17,465 bases of DNA from Candidatus Kuenenia stuttgartensis (lineage in GTDB: Bacteria; Planctomycetota; UBA1135; UBA2386). A model generated the notes under the pieces. That model ran no database searches. It had not been told where the DNA came from and worked only from the letters and a program-made list of their open reading frames with translations. The stretch covers positions 1 to 17,465 of the forward strand of contig CAMAUH010000023.1 of NCBI GenBank assembly GCA_945861365.1, read 5' to 3'. Of the stretch, positions 6,563 through 14,143 are shown piece by piece (the first letter of the stretch is position 1; each line of letters starts with the position of its first letter). Both the position numbers and the translations under genes were made by a program.

Positions 6563-8185
6563 GTGGACACGCCGCAGCCGACCGTCAGAATCCGCCGCCG
6601 CGTGCAAGCCCACGACCACCGCCCCTTGCCACCAGCCTCGACGTTGCCAGCCACGAGCCCGACCAGCTGGATCGAACGGCTCTGCCCCGACGTGCGGCGC
6701 GCCATGCTCGTGCTCACGGTGCTGACGGCGTGGCTGGCGGCCACCGCGCCGGTGTTCTCGCAGGAGGCCTACTACTGGACCTACGCGCAGAACCTGGACC
6801 TGTCGTACTTCGACCACCCGCCGATGATGGCGTGGTGGATCTGGCTCGGCACGCAGGTGTTCGGCGACGGCAGCGTCGGCATCCGCCTGTGCACCTGGCT
6901 CAGCGGCCTCGCCACCACGTGGATCGGCGTGCTGCTGCTGCGCGACTTCGGCATCGGCACGCGCGGCCAGGTCGCGTGGGTGCTGGCCGGGATCGTGTCG
7001 CCGATCCTGACGATGACGCACTTCCTGGCGAACCCCGACCCGCCGCTGGTGCTGGGCTGGACGGTGGTGCTGTGGTCGCTGTGGCGCGCGCGCAGCAGCA
7101 CCGCTCCGGGCTGGTGGCTGTTGGCCGGGTTCGCGGCCGGCTGCGGCCTGCTCGGCAAGTACTCGGCGGTGTTCCTGGCCTGCAGCGGCTCGCTGCTGTT
7201 GCTGCTCGATCCGCCGCTGCGCCGGCAGTTGCTGCGGCCATGGCCGTGGCTCGCCGTCGTCGTCGCCGCCGCGGTGTTCGCGCCCGTCGTGCTGTGGAAC
7301 ATGCAGCACGACTACGCCTCGTTCCGGTTCCAGACCTCGGCGCGCTTCGCCAAGGCCTCGCTGTCGTCGCACTGGGTCCTGCAGCTGCTCGTCACGCAGA
7401 TCCTGGTGTGCCATCCGTTGCTCGCGGCGCTGGCGCCGGCGGTGGTGGCGTGGCTGCTGCGCAGCGCCCGGCGCGATGCGCGCGCCCTGTGGCTGCTGGC
7501 CTTCGCGCTGCCGCTGCCGTGCTACATGGCGTTCCAGTCCCTGTGGATCCAGGTGAAGATCAACTGGCTGGCGCCGGCGTACGTGCCGCTGCTGCTCGGC
7601 ATGGTGATCTGGTGGCAGGAGCAGCGGCAGGGCCGCGCGCTCGCACCGCGCTGGGCGATGATCTCGTTGCTGCTGGTACCGGCGCTGCTGCCGTTCACGC
7701 CGCTGCTGCGGCTGGCGCCGACCACCGGCGGTACTTCGTGGACCGGCTGGGACGAACTGGCGCGCGCCGGGGAACGCTGGCTGCACGAGCTCGACGCGCG
7801 CGACGGCAAGGTCGGCAACGTGTTCGCGTTCTCGGCCGACTACCGCGATTCCTCGCAACTGGGCCGGGCGCGCCAGCTGCTGCGCAGCGACAAGACGTTC
7901 GTGCCGCATCCGGCACCGACGCTGGCGCAGAACGTGTGGGGCCGCCCGGGACTGCAGTACGACTACTGGGCGCAGCCGGCCTCGCTGATCGGCCAGGACG
8001 CCGTCTACGTGCTGCCGCGGCCCGGCAGCGACGACAAGCGCCGCAACGACAAGGTCGAACACATGCAGCGAGTGTTCACGCGCGCCGAACGCGTCGAGCA
8101 CGTCGTCGTCGATCGCCTCGGCATCCGCGTCATGGATGGCGACATCTGGCTCTGCTACGGCTACCGCGGCCCGATCAACGACTGA
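6563..8185 (+). CDS. Membrane glycosyltransferase, GT39/PMT_2 (ArnT-like) family
   Basis: This 540-aa integral-membrane GT-C glycosyltransferase is expected to move a sugar from a polyprenyl-phosphate carrier to a lipid or protein on the outer face of the membrane. About 8-10 hydrophobic segments lie between residues 47 and 400. The first outer loop carries the family signature SQEAYYWTY (66-74) and SYFDHPPMMAW (81-91), with a later NPDPPLVLGW (157-166) and LLGKYS. The first acidic position of the usual D-E/D motif is Gln67, with Glu68 kept. A soluble C-terminal domain (about 410-540) follows. The start shown is a GTG at 6563; the first 37 residues are low-complexity and the true start may lie further in (GTG at 6602, or ATG just before the first helix). 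Only 50 bp separate it from the divergent racemase. Its 3' end overlaps the PHP gene by 25 bp. Acceptor and donor are unknown. Confidence 0.85.
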   Translation: MDTPQPTVRIRRRVQAHDHRPLPPASTLPATSPTSWIERLCPDVRRAMLVLTVLTAWLAATAPVFSQEAYYWTYAQNLDLSYFDHPPMMAWWIWLGTQVFGDGSVGIRLCTWLSGLATTWIGVLLLRDFGIGTRGQVAWVLAGIVSPILTMTHFLANPDPPLVLGWTVVLWSLWRARSSTAPGWWLLAGFAAGCGLLGKYSAVFLACSGSLLLLLDPPLRRQLLRPWPWLAVVVAAAVFAPVVLWNMQHDYASFRFQTSARFAKASLSSHWVLQLLVTQILVCHPLLAALAPAVVAWLLRSARRDARALWLLAFALPLPCYMAFQSLWIQVKINWLAPAYVPLLLGMVIWWQEQRQGRALAPRWAMISLLLVPALLPFTPLLRLAPTTGGTSWTGWDELARAGERWLHELDARDGKVGNVFAFSADYRDSSQLGRARQLLRSDKTFVPHPAPTLAQNVWGRPGLQYDYWAQPASLIGQDAVYVLPRPGSDDKRRNDKVEHMQRVFTRAERVEHVVVDRLGIRVMDGDIWLCYGYRGPIND

Positions 8186-9321
8186 GCCGGCGGCAGCACG
8201 CGGATCGAACTCGAGAACAGCCACGGCTCGCCGCCCGTCGTCATCACCTCGGCCCGCCAGACCCCGGGCCCCGGATCGCGCACCTGCAGCGTGCGCGCCT
8301 GCCGCGCCGCGACCTCGACGCCGTCGCGCAGCAACCGGATGCGGCCTTCGGCGGGCGTCGTGACGCGCAGCACGAGCCCGGCCGCCGCCGGCAACGACGC
8401 GCCCCCCACGTGCACCGCACCGTCGCCGTCGACCGCGCGGAAGTCGAAGCCGGTGCCGTCACCGAACGCGTCGAACGACACGTAGGTACGCCCGTTCGCG
8501 AACGCATCGACCAACGCCGCTTCGTCGAGCCGTTCCACCAGCGCGTGCGTCGTCAGGGTCAGGAACAGTTCGCGGTAGGTGCCGAGCGTGCCGCCCAACG
8601 GGCCGAAGATGCGCACGTTGGCGTGCGCGTCGTCGCCGCCGACCGGCGTGAACGGATGCCGCACCGCCAGCGCGCGATCCCACGCGGCGAACACCGCGTC
8701 GTCGCGCCGCGCGAGTCGTTCACACAGCGTGCGCATCGGCAGGAACAGGCCGGTGCCGAGCGTGCCGAGCCGGTTCTCGTCCATCGCGCCGGCGTGCAGG
8801 TTGACGATCTCCGCGCCGCGGATGCCGTCGACCTCGAACGGCAGGCGCCACAGTTCGCCGTGGCAGACGAACGCCAACGCACCTTGCGCGGCGGCTTCCT
8901 GCGCCAGCAGCGACGGATGCTGGAAGCGGCGCAGCGGCGTCTTCAGCGGGAAGCACAGCAGCGTGGTCTTCTGCACGCTGCGCACCTCGGCGCCGACGAT
9001 GAACAGCGTGTCGCCGACCATGCCGCGCACGCCGTCGCGGATCGACGCCTCGGTCTGGTGGTCGGTCATCACCACGAAGTCGATGCTGGCGTCGCGGCAC
9101 GCCGCCGAGATCTCTTCCAGCGTCCCGTCCGAGTCGTGCGACAGCCAGCCGTGGCAGTGCACGATGCCGCGCGCGTCGACGAACGGCGTGCCGGCGACCG
9201 CGGGGCGCACCGCGCGCACGGCCGCGGTGTCGGGGAACATCGTCGTCAACGCGGAGCAGGCCGGGAACGGCAGCGACGCGAACAGCAGCAGCAAGGACCG
9301 GCGCAGCACGCTGCCGCTCAT
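8161..9321 (-). CDS. PHP-domain metal-dependent hydrolase, probable lipoprotein
   Basis: This 386-aa protein has an N-terminal export signal (SLLLLFASLPFPAC) with a possible lipid-attachment Cys22, then a PHP (polymerase and histidinol phosphatase) metal-hydrolase domain at about 50-235. Metal-ligand motifs appear in order: HCHGWLSHDSDG (H55, H57, D63), VMTDHQ (D87, H88), GAEV (E112), FVCHGE (H154) and VGGDDAH (D231, H233). PHP enzymes cleave phosphoesters; the substrate here is unknown. Residues of about 290-386 look like a small beta-rich domain. The ATG at 9321 was preferred to an in-frame GTG at 9330; neither has a clear Shine-Dalgarno site. It is the last gene of a four-gene minus-strand run, 16 bp after the 218-aa gene, and runs into the opposite glycosyltransferase gene. 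Export is unusual, since most PHP proteins are cytoplasmic. Confidence 0.82.
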   Translation of the reverse strand: MSGSVLRRSLLLLFASLPFPACSALTTMFPDTAAVRAVRPAVAGTPFVDARGIVHCHGWLSHDSDGTLEEISAACRDASIDFVVMTDHQTEASIRDGVRGMVGDTLFIVGAEVRSVQKTTLLCFPLKTPLRRFQHPSLLAQEAAAQGALAFVCHGELWRLPFEVDGIRGAEIVNLHAGAMDENRLGTLGTGLFLPMRTLCERLARRDDAVFAAWDRALAVRHPFTPVGGDDAHANVRIFGPLGGTLGTYRELFLTLTTHALVERLDEAALVDAFANGRTYVSFDAFGDGTGFDFRAVDGDGAVHVGGASLPAAAGLVLRVTTPAEGRIRLLRDGVEVAARQARTLQVRDPGPGVWRAEVMTTGGEPWLFSSSIRVLPPAQSLIGPR

Positions 9322-9337
9322 CGGCCGCACGGCGCGT

Positions 9338-9994
9338 TCACTTCACCAGCGGTACGCGCGCGGCCTCGATCAGCGCCTGCTCGTCGCCCGCGTGCTGCTC
9401 GACGAGTTCGATCGCGCGCAGGCGCAACCGGTAGTCGTCGGCGTAGTTCTGCACGCCGTCGCGCACCGCATTCGTCAGCGACGGGCCACTCGGCGGCAGC
9501 GCCCCGGCGGCCTTCGCCGCAACCAGCTCGGCATCGATCGCCGGCTGCTGCAGCTCCTCGGGCAGCGTGTCGCCGCCGAAGAAGATCGGCGCGTCCGCGA
9601 GCCGGAAGTCGCCCGGCACGATCAGCACCAGCTTGCCGGAACCAGCGCCGCTGTTGATGCGGTTGGCGACCTGCGCACCGACGAACAGCACCGGCTGCCG
9701 CACCTGGCGCGGCCGCAGCGCTTCCGGATCGCCGGCGATCACCAGCAGCCAGCCGTCCTGGTAGAGCGCGCGGTCGGCGCGCCAGGTGTGGCGGAACGGC
9801 ACGTCGGTGTGGAAGCGCTCGGCGTGCACGAGTTCGGGCTGCAGCGGCCGCGTCGGGCGGGCGGCCGCCGCGGTGTCCGCCTGCGGCCGCGTCAGCGCGA
9901 CCGCGACGACGACGGCGAGTGCGGCGGTGATGCCGCCGACCAGCGACCAGCGCACGCGGCGAGCCAGGGAGGAACGTTCGTTCAGGTTGTTCAT
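9338..9994 (-). CDS. Membrane-anchored protein of unknown function
   Basis: This 218-aa protein is not recognised as any family. It starts with a basic stretch (RSSLARRVRW) followed by one membrane segment at about 17-35 (LVGGITAALAVVVAVAL), predicting a type II topology with the bulk outside the cytoplasm. After a proline/alanine linker (36-52) comes a compact domain with beta-like stretches (QDGWLLVIAGDP, PVLFVGAQVANRI, GKLVLIVPGDF) and a helical C-terminus rich in Glu, Ala and Leu. No catalytic motif was seen. It sits between the hydrolase gene (10 bp upstream) and the PHP gene (16 bp downstream), so it is very probably translated from the same transcript. Its external location matches the other products of this operon. 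High-GC codon use, length and clean junctions support a real gene. Confidence 0.75.
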   Translation of the reverse strand: MNNLNERSSLARRVRWSLVGGITAALAVVVAVALTRPQADTAAAARPTRPLQPELVHAERFHTDVPFRHTWRADRALYQDGWLLVIAGDPEALRPRQVRQPVLFVGAQVANRINSGAGSGKLVLIVPGDFRLADAPIFFGGDTLPEELQQPAIDAELVAAKAAGALPPSGPSLTNAVRDGVQNYADDYRLRLRAIELVEQHAGDEQALIEAARVPLVK

Positions 9995-10004
9995 GGCGTG
10001 CCGA

Positions 10005-12449
10005 TCAGTTGCGGGTCAGTTCGATGTCGTCGAGGGCGATGCGGCCCTGCGCGGAACCGTGGGCCGGGCCGAACAGGAAGCGCAGCTTGCGCACCCTGGC
10101 GAGGTCGAGCGGGCTGCCGTTGTTGAGGAAGTCCGTCAGGCGGATGCGGATCGTCTCGTACTCGCTGTTCCAACCGCTGCCGACGCCGCAGGTCGGCGTG
10201 CTGTTGCGTTGGTAGGGCTCTTCGATGCCGCCGCCGTAGGCGCCGATCCGGATCGTCCCCACGTTGCCGGCGTCGTCCTCGAGCTGCACCGAGAACGTCA
10301 GGTCGCCGAGCGCGATCGTCGTCAGCGGGTGGCGCGAGCCCTGCGCGGCGCGGAACGACAGGTAGCCGTAGTCGCGGAAGTTCGGGCGCGTCGACGAAGT
10401 CGCGAGGTCCCACGTGAGCTGCCGGTTGACGGCCCCGTCGAAGCTGAACACGCACGCGAAGCTGTCGGTGCGCAGCGCGCCGTTCTGCGTGAAGTCGTCG
10501 TAGGTGAAGCCGTTGAACGGGTCGACCACCGAGTCGGTGAAGTCGCTGTTGGCGTCGTCGGCGCGGCCTTCGACGTACGACTGCACACCGATCGCCACGC
10601 TGGCGCCCGAGGTCGCGACGTTGGGGTTCGCGAACGACTGGTTCTGGAAGTCGTCGATGACGTAGCGGCCCGCCTGGGCATCGTCGCGCAGCGTCATGTT
10701 GACGCTGACGCCGGCGCCGGTCGGCGCGCTGACCGGCCGGAACGACTCGAACTGGCGCCACAGGTACTCGCGCGACGGCGCGTCGCCACGGATGTGGTGC
10801 GACACCAGCGCCAGCAGGTAGCCGCGCATCAGGTCGTGCGTGACCGCGCGGCCGACCAGGTTCGGGCCGTCGGCGACCGACTGACCGCCGCCATCGTGCA
10901 GGTCGCCGTGGCCGACGCCGTACAGCGAGATCGACTGGCGCTTGCGCGTCGCGCGTTCGTGCAGGCCGTACCAATAGGTCGGCGTGTCGACGGCGCAGCC
11001 ATGGACATCCGCGTCGGCCTGGGCGACCCACAGATGGAAGTTCGCATCGTGCGGGTGCGAACCGTTGCCGGTGCCGCCGAGGATCGGCGCCACGCCGGCC
11101 CAGCCACCGAAGTCGACCGGCGCCATGCTGGAGACCAGCTTGATGTCGCCGATGCCGTAGTTGGTCGGCGTGAAGGCCGAGCGGAACAACTGGTCGTAAG
11201 CGCGCGCGACGCCGTCGGCGCCGCGGCTGTGGCCGATCCAGATGATGGTGTCGCCGTCGACGCGGTTGTTGAGCACACCGCCGCCGATGATCGCCAGGTT
11301 GCCGAGGAACCAATCCGTGTTGGTCAACGTCGTCGTCGCCGCGGTGTGGCTGCCGGGCTGGGTGTTGTTCTCGTGGCTCATCACCACGAAGCCGAACGAC
11401 GCGAGGTGGTAGCCGATGTGGTCGTACCACGTGTAGACGTGGCCGTTGCCGTGGCTCACCACCACCAGCGGCAGCTGGCCCAGCGTCGCGATGTTGCTCG
11501 GGTAGTAGGTCTTCTGGCCGAGGAGCGTGCCGCCGGTGTACTGGATCGCGGTGACCGCGTACGGCCCGCGATTCGGCGTCGTGAGGATGCCGCCGCGCGT
11601 CAGGTCGCGCACCACGTGGAAGCCGGCGTCATTGCCGGTGTAGCCGTCGATCATGTCGACGCCGTCGGTGAACTGGCCGTCCTGCCCGAAGTCGACGACG
11701 ACGTCGTACGGGATGCTGAGGCGCGTGTCGCCCGAAGCGGGCGCTTCGCTCGGCCCCGGCAGCGAGCCGGTGTCGAGCGTGAAGGTGTTCTGCTGGATGG
11801 TCGTCGCCCCGGCCGGGAACGTCACCGTCTGCGGCGCGCCGCGCACGTCGAGCAGCGCCGGGTTGCTGTCCCACTGCGCCTGCGTCTTCGCCGCGACCAC
11901 GTAGACGTTGGCGGTCCTGCCGACGACGTAGGTGTGCCGCGGGTCGATGCCGAGCGACACCGGCGACGCCCGATTGATCGCGTCGACGTGCTGGAAGAAC
12001 GGGTAGGTCGTCAGCGGATTGCCCGCCAGCTGCGGCCGCACGACGACCGTCAGGTCGGCGCCGTTGCTGACCGTGAAGCCCAGCGGCGCACTGCTGTCGA
12101 GCACCGCCGCGGCGAACCACAACCGCGCCGCATGCAGCGACTCGGCCCACGGCACCGGCAACGGCACCGTCAGCGTTCCACCGACCGGGATCACACCGAC
12201 CACGTTGACGACCAGCGACGGCGTCAGGCCGAGCGGGATCGTCAGCGGACCGAGGATGCTCGGCCCCGGCGTGACATCGAGCGCCAACGCGACCGGCGCG
12301 CCGACCAGGCCCGTCACCGCGACAGCGACGTTGCTGCCGATGCTGCGGCGGACCGAGGTCTGGCCATCGAGGCTGAGGGTCTGCGCCTGCAGCGCCGAGC
12401 CGCACAGCACGGACATCGCCAGGGCGGCGACAGGGAAGATGCGAGTCAT
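10005..12449 (-). CDS. Secreted three-part alpha/beta hydrolase with N-terminal planctomycete module and C-terminal jelly-roll-like domain
   Basis: This 814-aa exported protein has a signal peptide at 1-23 (cleavage after ALQAQ or thereabouts). Residues of about 25-140 are the beta module shared with two other proteins here. An intermediate region (145-290) contains the Asp-rich DFGQDGQFTDGVDMIDGY (254-271), possibly calcium-binding. An alpha/beta hydrolase domain follows at about 290-560: oxyanion loop SHGNGH (332-337), nucleophile elbow GHSRG with Ser408, probable Asp at 479 or 481 (AQADADVH), and His514 in GVGHGDLHDG. It resembles dienelactone-hydrolase, PAF-acetylhydrolase and polyester-hydrolase type esterases. 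The C-terminal 590-814 (VIDDF at the start, IALDDIELTRN at the end) reads like a galactose-binding jelly roll. The ATG at 12449 is preceded by GAGGAG; the frame open further upstream lies inside the lectin gene and is discarded. Likely an extracellular esterase, substrate unknown. Confidence 0.85.
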   Translation of the reverse strand: MTRIFPVAALAMSVLCGSALQAQTLSLDGQTSVRRSIGSNVAVAVTGLVGAPVALALDVTPGPSILGPLTIPLGLTPSLVVNVVGVIPVGGTLTVPLPVPWAESLHAARLWFAAAVLDSSAPLGFTVSNGADLTVVVRPQLAGNPLTTYPFFQHVDAINRASPVSLGIDPRHTYVVGRTANVYVVAAKTQAQWDSNPALLDVRGAPQTVTFPAGATTIQQNTFTLDTGSLPGPSEAPASGDTRLSIPYDVVVDFGQDGQFTDGVDMIDGYTGNDAGFHVVRDLTRGGILTTPNRGPYAVTAIQYTGGTLLGQKTYYPSNIATLGQLPLVVVSHGNGHVYTWYDHIGYHLASFGFVVMSHENNTQPGSHTAATTTLTNTDWFLGNLAIIGGGVLNNRVDGDTIIWIGHSRGADGVARAYDQLFRSAFTPTNYGIGDIKLVSSMAPVDFGGWAGVAPILGGTGNGSHPHDANFHLWVAQADADVHGCAVDTPTYWYGLHERATRKRQSISLYGVGHGDLHDGGGQSVADGPNLVGRAVTHDLMRGYLLALVSHHIRGDAPSREYLWRQFESFRPVSAPTGAGVSVNMTLRDDAQAGRYVIDDFQNQSFANPNVATSGASVAIGVQSYVEGRADDANSDFTDSVVDPFNGFTYDDFTQNGALRTDSFACVFSFDGAVNRQLTWDLATSSTRPNFRDYGYLSFRAAQGSRHPLTTIALGDLTFSVQLEDDAGNVGTIRIGAYGGGIEEPYQRNSTPTCGVGSGWNSEYETIRIRLTDFLNNGSPLDLARVRKLRFLFGPAHGSAQGRIALDDIELTRN

Positions 12450-12453
12450 GGAG

Positions 12454-12459
12454 CTCCTC
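12454..12459 (-). promoter_or_regulatory. Ribosome binding site of the secreted hydrolase
   Basis: GAGGAG on the minus strand lies 4 bases before the ATG at 12449. Shine-Dalgarno sites are rare in this window, so this one fixes the start against the much longer open frame that continues upstream into the lectin gene. Confidence 0.6.
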
Positions 12460-12478
12460 GAAGTGGCGGTTGGCCGGC

Positions 12479-14143
12479 TCACAGGTAGGTGAAGGTGGAG
12501 TTCACGGTGCAGCCACCGGGTGTGCGGATGACGACCTGCTTGGCGCCGGGCGTGCTCGGCGGCGTGACGCAGACGATGACGCTCGCCGCGGCGCTGGTGA
12601 CGTTCGCGTTGAGGCCGCCGATCGTGACCGTGGTGCCGGCGGCGAAGCCGGTGCCGATCACGATGTAGCTGGTGCCGCCGGCCGCGGGGCCGCTGGTGTT
12701 GACCTGCGAATTGATCGTCGGCGTCGGGTTGAAGCCGATCGTCGCCTGCGCGCCGTCCGGATTGCGCACCCGCACCTGCGTGCTGCAGGACAACCCGGCT
12801 GGCATCGGGAACGTGATCTGCGTCTTGCTGATGGTCGCCGGAGTCACCGGCACGCCGCCGATGTCGACCGTCGCGAACAGCGAGAAGTTGTTGCCGGATA
12901 CCGTGATCGTGCCACCGAGCACGGCCGAGTTGGGCGACACCGCAGTGACGCTCGGGCCCGGCGCGAAGCTCCACTGCAGCGCGACCGCGTTGGAGAGTTC
13001 GATCTGCGCCGGATTGACCGCACTGGTGACCAGCAACGCCTGCAAGGTCAGCGGCAGCGTCAGCACGAGGCCGGACGGCACCGACAGCGAGTAGGGAGCA
13101 CTGGTGCTGCCGATGTCCAACGGCAACACCAACGGGAAGCAGGCCGGCCCGAACGGCGTCGGCGTGACCGTGGTCGTGTCGGCGACACCGACCGTCGCGC
13201 ACAGCACGAACGGCGTGTTGGCGAGGTTCGGCGGCGAGGCGATCGACAGCGTGAACGGATCGGCGACCATCAGGCGCGCGGTGCGGAAGAAGCCGCCGGC
13301 GCTGCCGTTGATGCGCAGCAGGTCGTACGGACCACCCGAGCCGACCAGCACGTTGCCCGTGTAGCACGGCGGCGGCATGCGGTACGAGATCCAGCTCCAC
13401 GAGCGCACCTCCGCGTTCTGCCCCGCGACACCCGTCGTCGTCGCCGACGTGAAGCCGACCCACGCGTCGCTGCCGAGCAGGCCCAAGCCCCCGGTGCTGC
13501 CGCCGGCCAGCATCGTGCCGCCGGTCTCGAACGTGAACGGCACCGACAGCAGCGGCGTCAGCATGTTGTCGACGTAGACGTCGAGCACGCCCGGCGTGTA
13601 GGCGAGGCGCATGCGATGCAGCGCGTTGTTGCTGAGGTCGCCGGTCGGCGTGATCCGGGCCAGCGAGATGCCCTCGTTCTCGCTGTTCCCGAGCGCGCCG
13701 AAGGTGTGGATGCTGACCTCGTTGCCGCTGGCGTCGCTGAGGAAGCCCTGCTGCAGGGCGTCGATCTCGATCGCGATGCTGCGGGCGATCGGCGTGCCGG
13801 TGAGGCCATAGCCGTAGCCCATGCCCCAGTTGTCACCGCCGAGCGTGCTGGCGCCGCCCGACCCACCATGGATGACGAACGCGAGGCCTTCCGGCGACGG
13901 CGTCATCTGGAAGTCGAACGTCGTCTCGAAGCCTTCGGTGACCAGCACCGGCAACGTGCGCCAGGTGCTGCCGGCCGGGCCGCCGGTGCCGCCGCTGACG
14001 CGCAGCGCCGAACCCACCTGCGTGGCTGCCCCGTTCAGCGTCAGGCCAGCGGTACTGGCGAAGGTCGGGTAGTCGAACGTCTGCGCCGCGGCGTTCGCGG
14101 CGAACAGGGACAGGGCGAGCCAGACGGAGCAGCGAGGGGACAT
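12479..14143 (-). CDS. Secreted L-type lectin protein with shared beta module and two IPT/TIG domains
   Basis: This 554-aa exported protein has a signal peptide at 1-20 (WLALSLFAANAAA, cleavage before QTFDY). Residues of about 21-252 form a legume-type (L-type) lectin domain: EGLAFVIHG (85-93), NWGMGYGY (105-112), SIAIEID (122-128) and NEVSIHTFG (141-149) match the sugar- and metal-binding strands of that family. Residues of about 262-392 are the beta module also found in the neighbouring hydrolase and the 706-aa protein. Two immunoglobulin-like IPT/TIG domains follow at about 396-472 (VTAVSPNSAVLGGTITVSGNNF) and 474-554, ending TFTYL. The expected role is carbohydrate binding outside the cell. 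The ATG at 14143 was chosen because GGAGAGG lies 8 bases before it; a GTG at 14152 would be too close to that site. It is the first gene of the minus-strand run, 29 bp from the hydrolase gene. Confidence 0.88.
   Translation of the reverse strand: MSPRCSVWLALSLFAANAAAQTFDYPTFASTAGLTLNGAATQVGSALRVSGGTGGPAGSTWRTLPVLVTEGFETTFDFQMTPSPEGLAFVIHGGSGGASTLGGDNWGMGYGYGLTGTPIARSIAIEIDALQQGFLSDASGNEVSIHTFGALGNSENEGISLARITPTGDLSNNALHRMRLAYTPGVLDVYVDNMLTPLLSVPFTFETGGTMLAGGSTGGLGLLGSDAWVGFTSATTTGVAGQNAEVRSWSWISYRMPPPCYTGNVLVGSGGPYDLLRINGSAGGFFRTARLMVADPFTLSIASPPNLANTPFVLCATVGVADTTTVTPTPFGPACFPLVLPLDIGSTSAPYSLSVPSGLVLTLPLTLQALLVTSAVNPAQIELSNAVALQWSFAPGPSVTAVSPNSAVLGGTITVSGNNFSLFATVDIGGVPVTPATISKTQITFPMPAGLSCSTQVRVRNPDGAQATIGFNPTPTINSQVNTSGPAAGGTSYIVIGTGFAAGTTVTIGGLNANVTSAAASVIVCVTPPSTPGAKQVVIRTPGGCTVNSTFTYL

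Noticed and set aside
4674..6725. 683-codon plus-strand open frame over the end of the 706-aa gene and the racemase gene
   Set aside because: Out of frame with the real secreted protein and antisense to the racemase; composition typical of a shadow frame.
6433..9657. 1074-codon plus-strand open frame crossing the glycosyltransferase and PHP genes
   Set aside because: It overlaps two well-supported genes in other frames and is Arg/Ala-rich with no recognisable domain.
9786..12488. 900-codon plus-strand open frame opposite the hydrolase gene, and the 586-codon one at 12470-14230
   Set aside because: Val/Asp/Arg/His-rich low-complexity products with no signal or motif; the opposite strand has signal peptides, domains and ribosome binding sites.
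12450..13463. Upstream extension of the hydrolase frame by 338 codons
   Set aside because: It lies inside the lectin gene in another frame; the ATG at 12449 has a ribosome binding site and a signal peptide.
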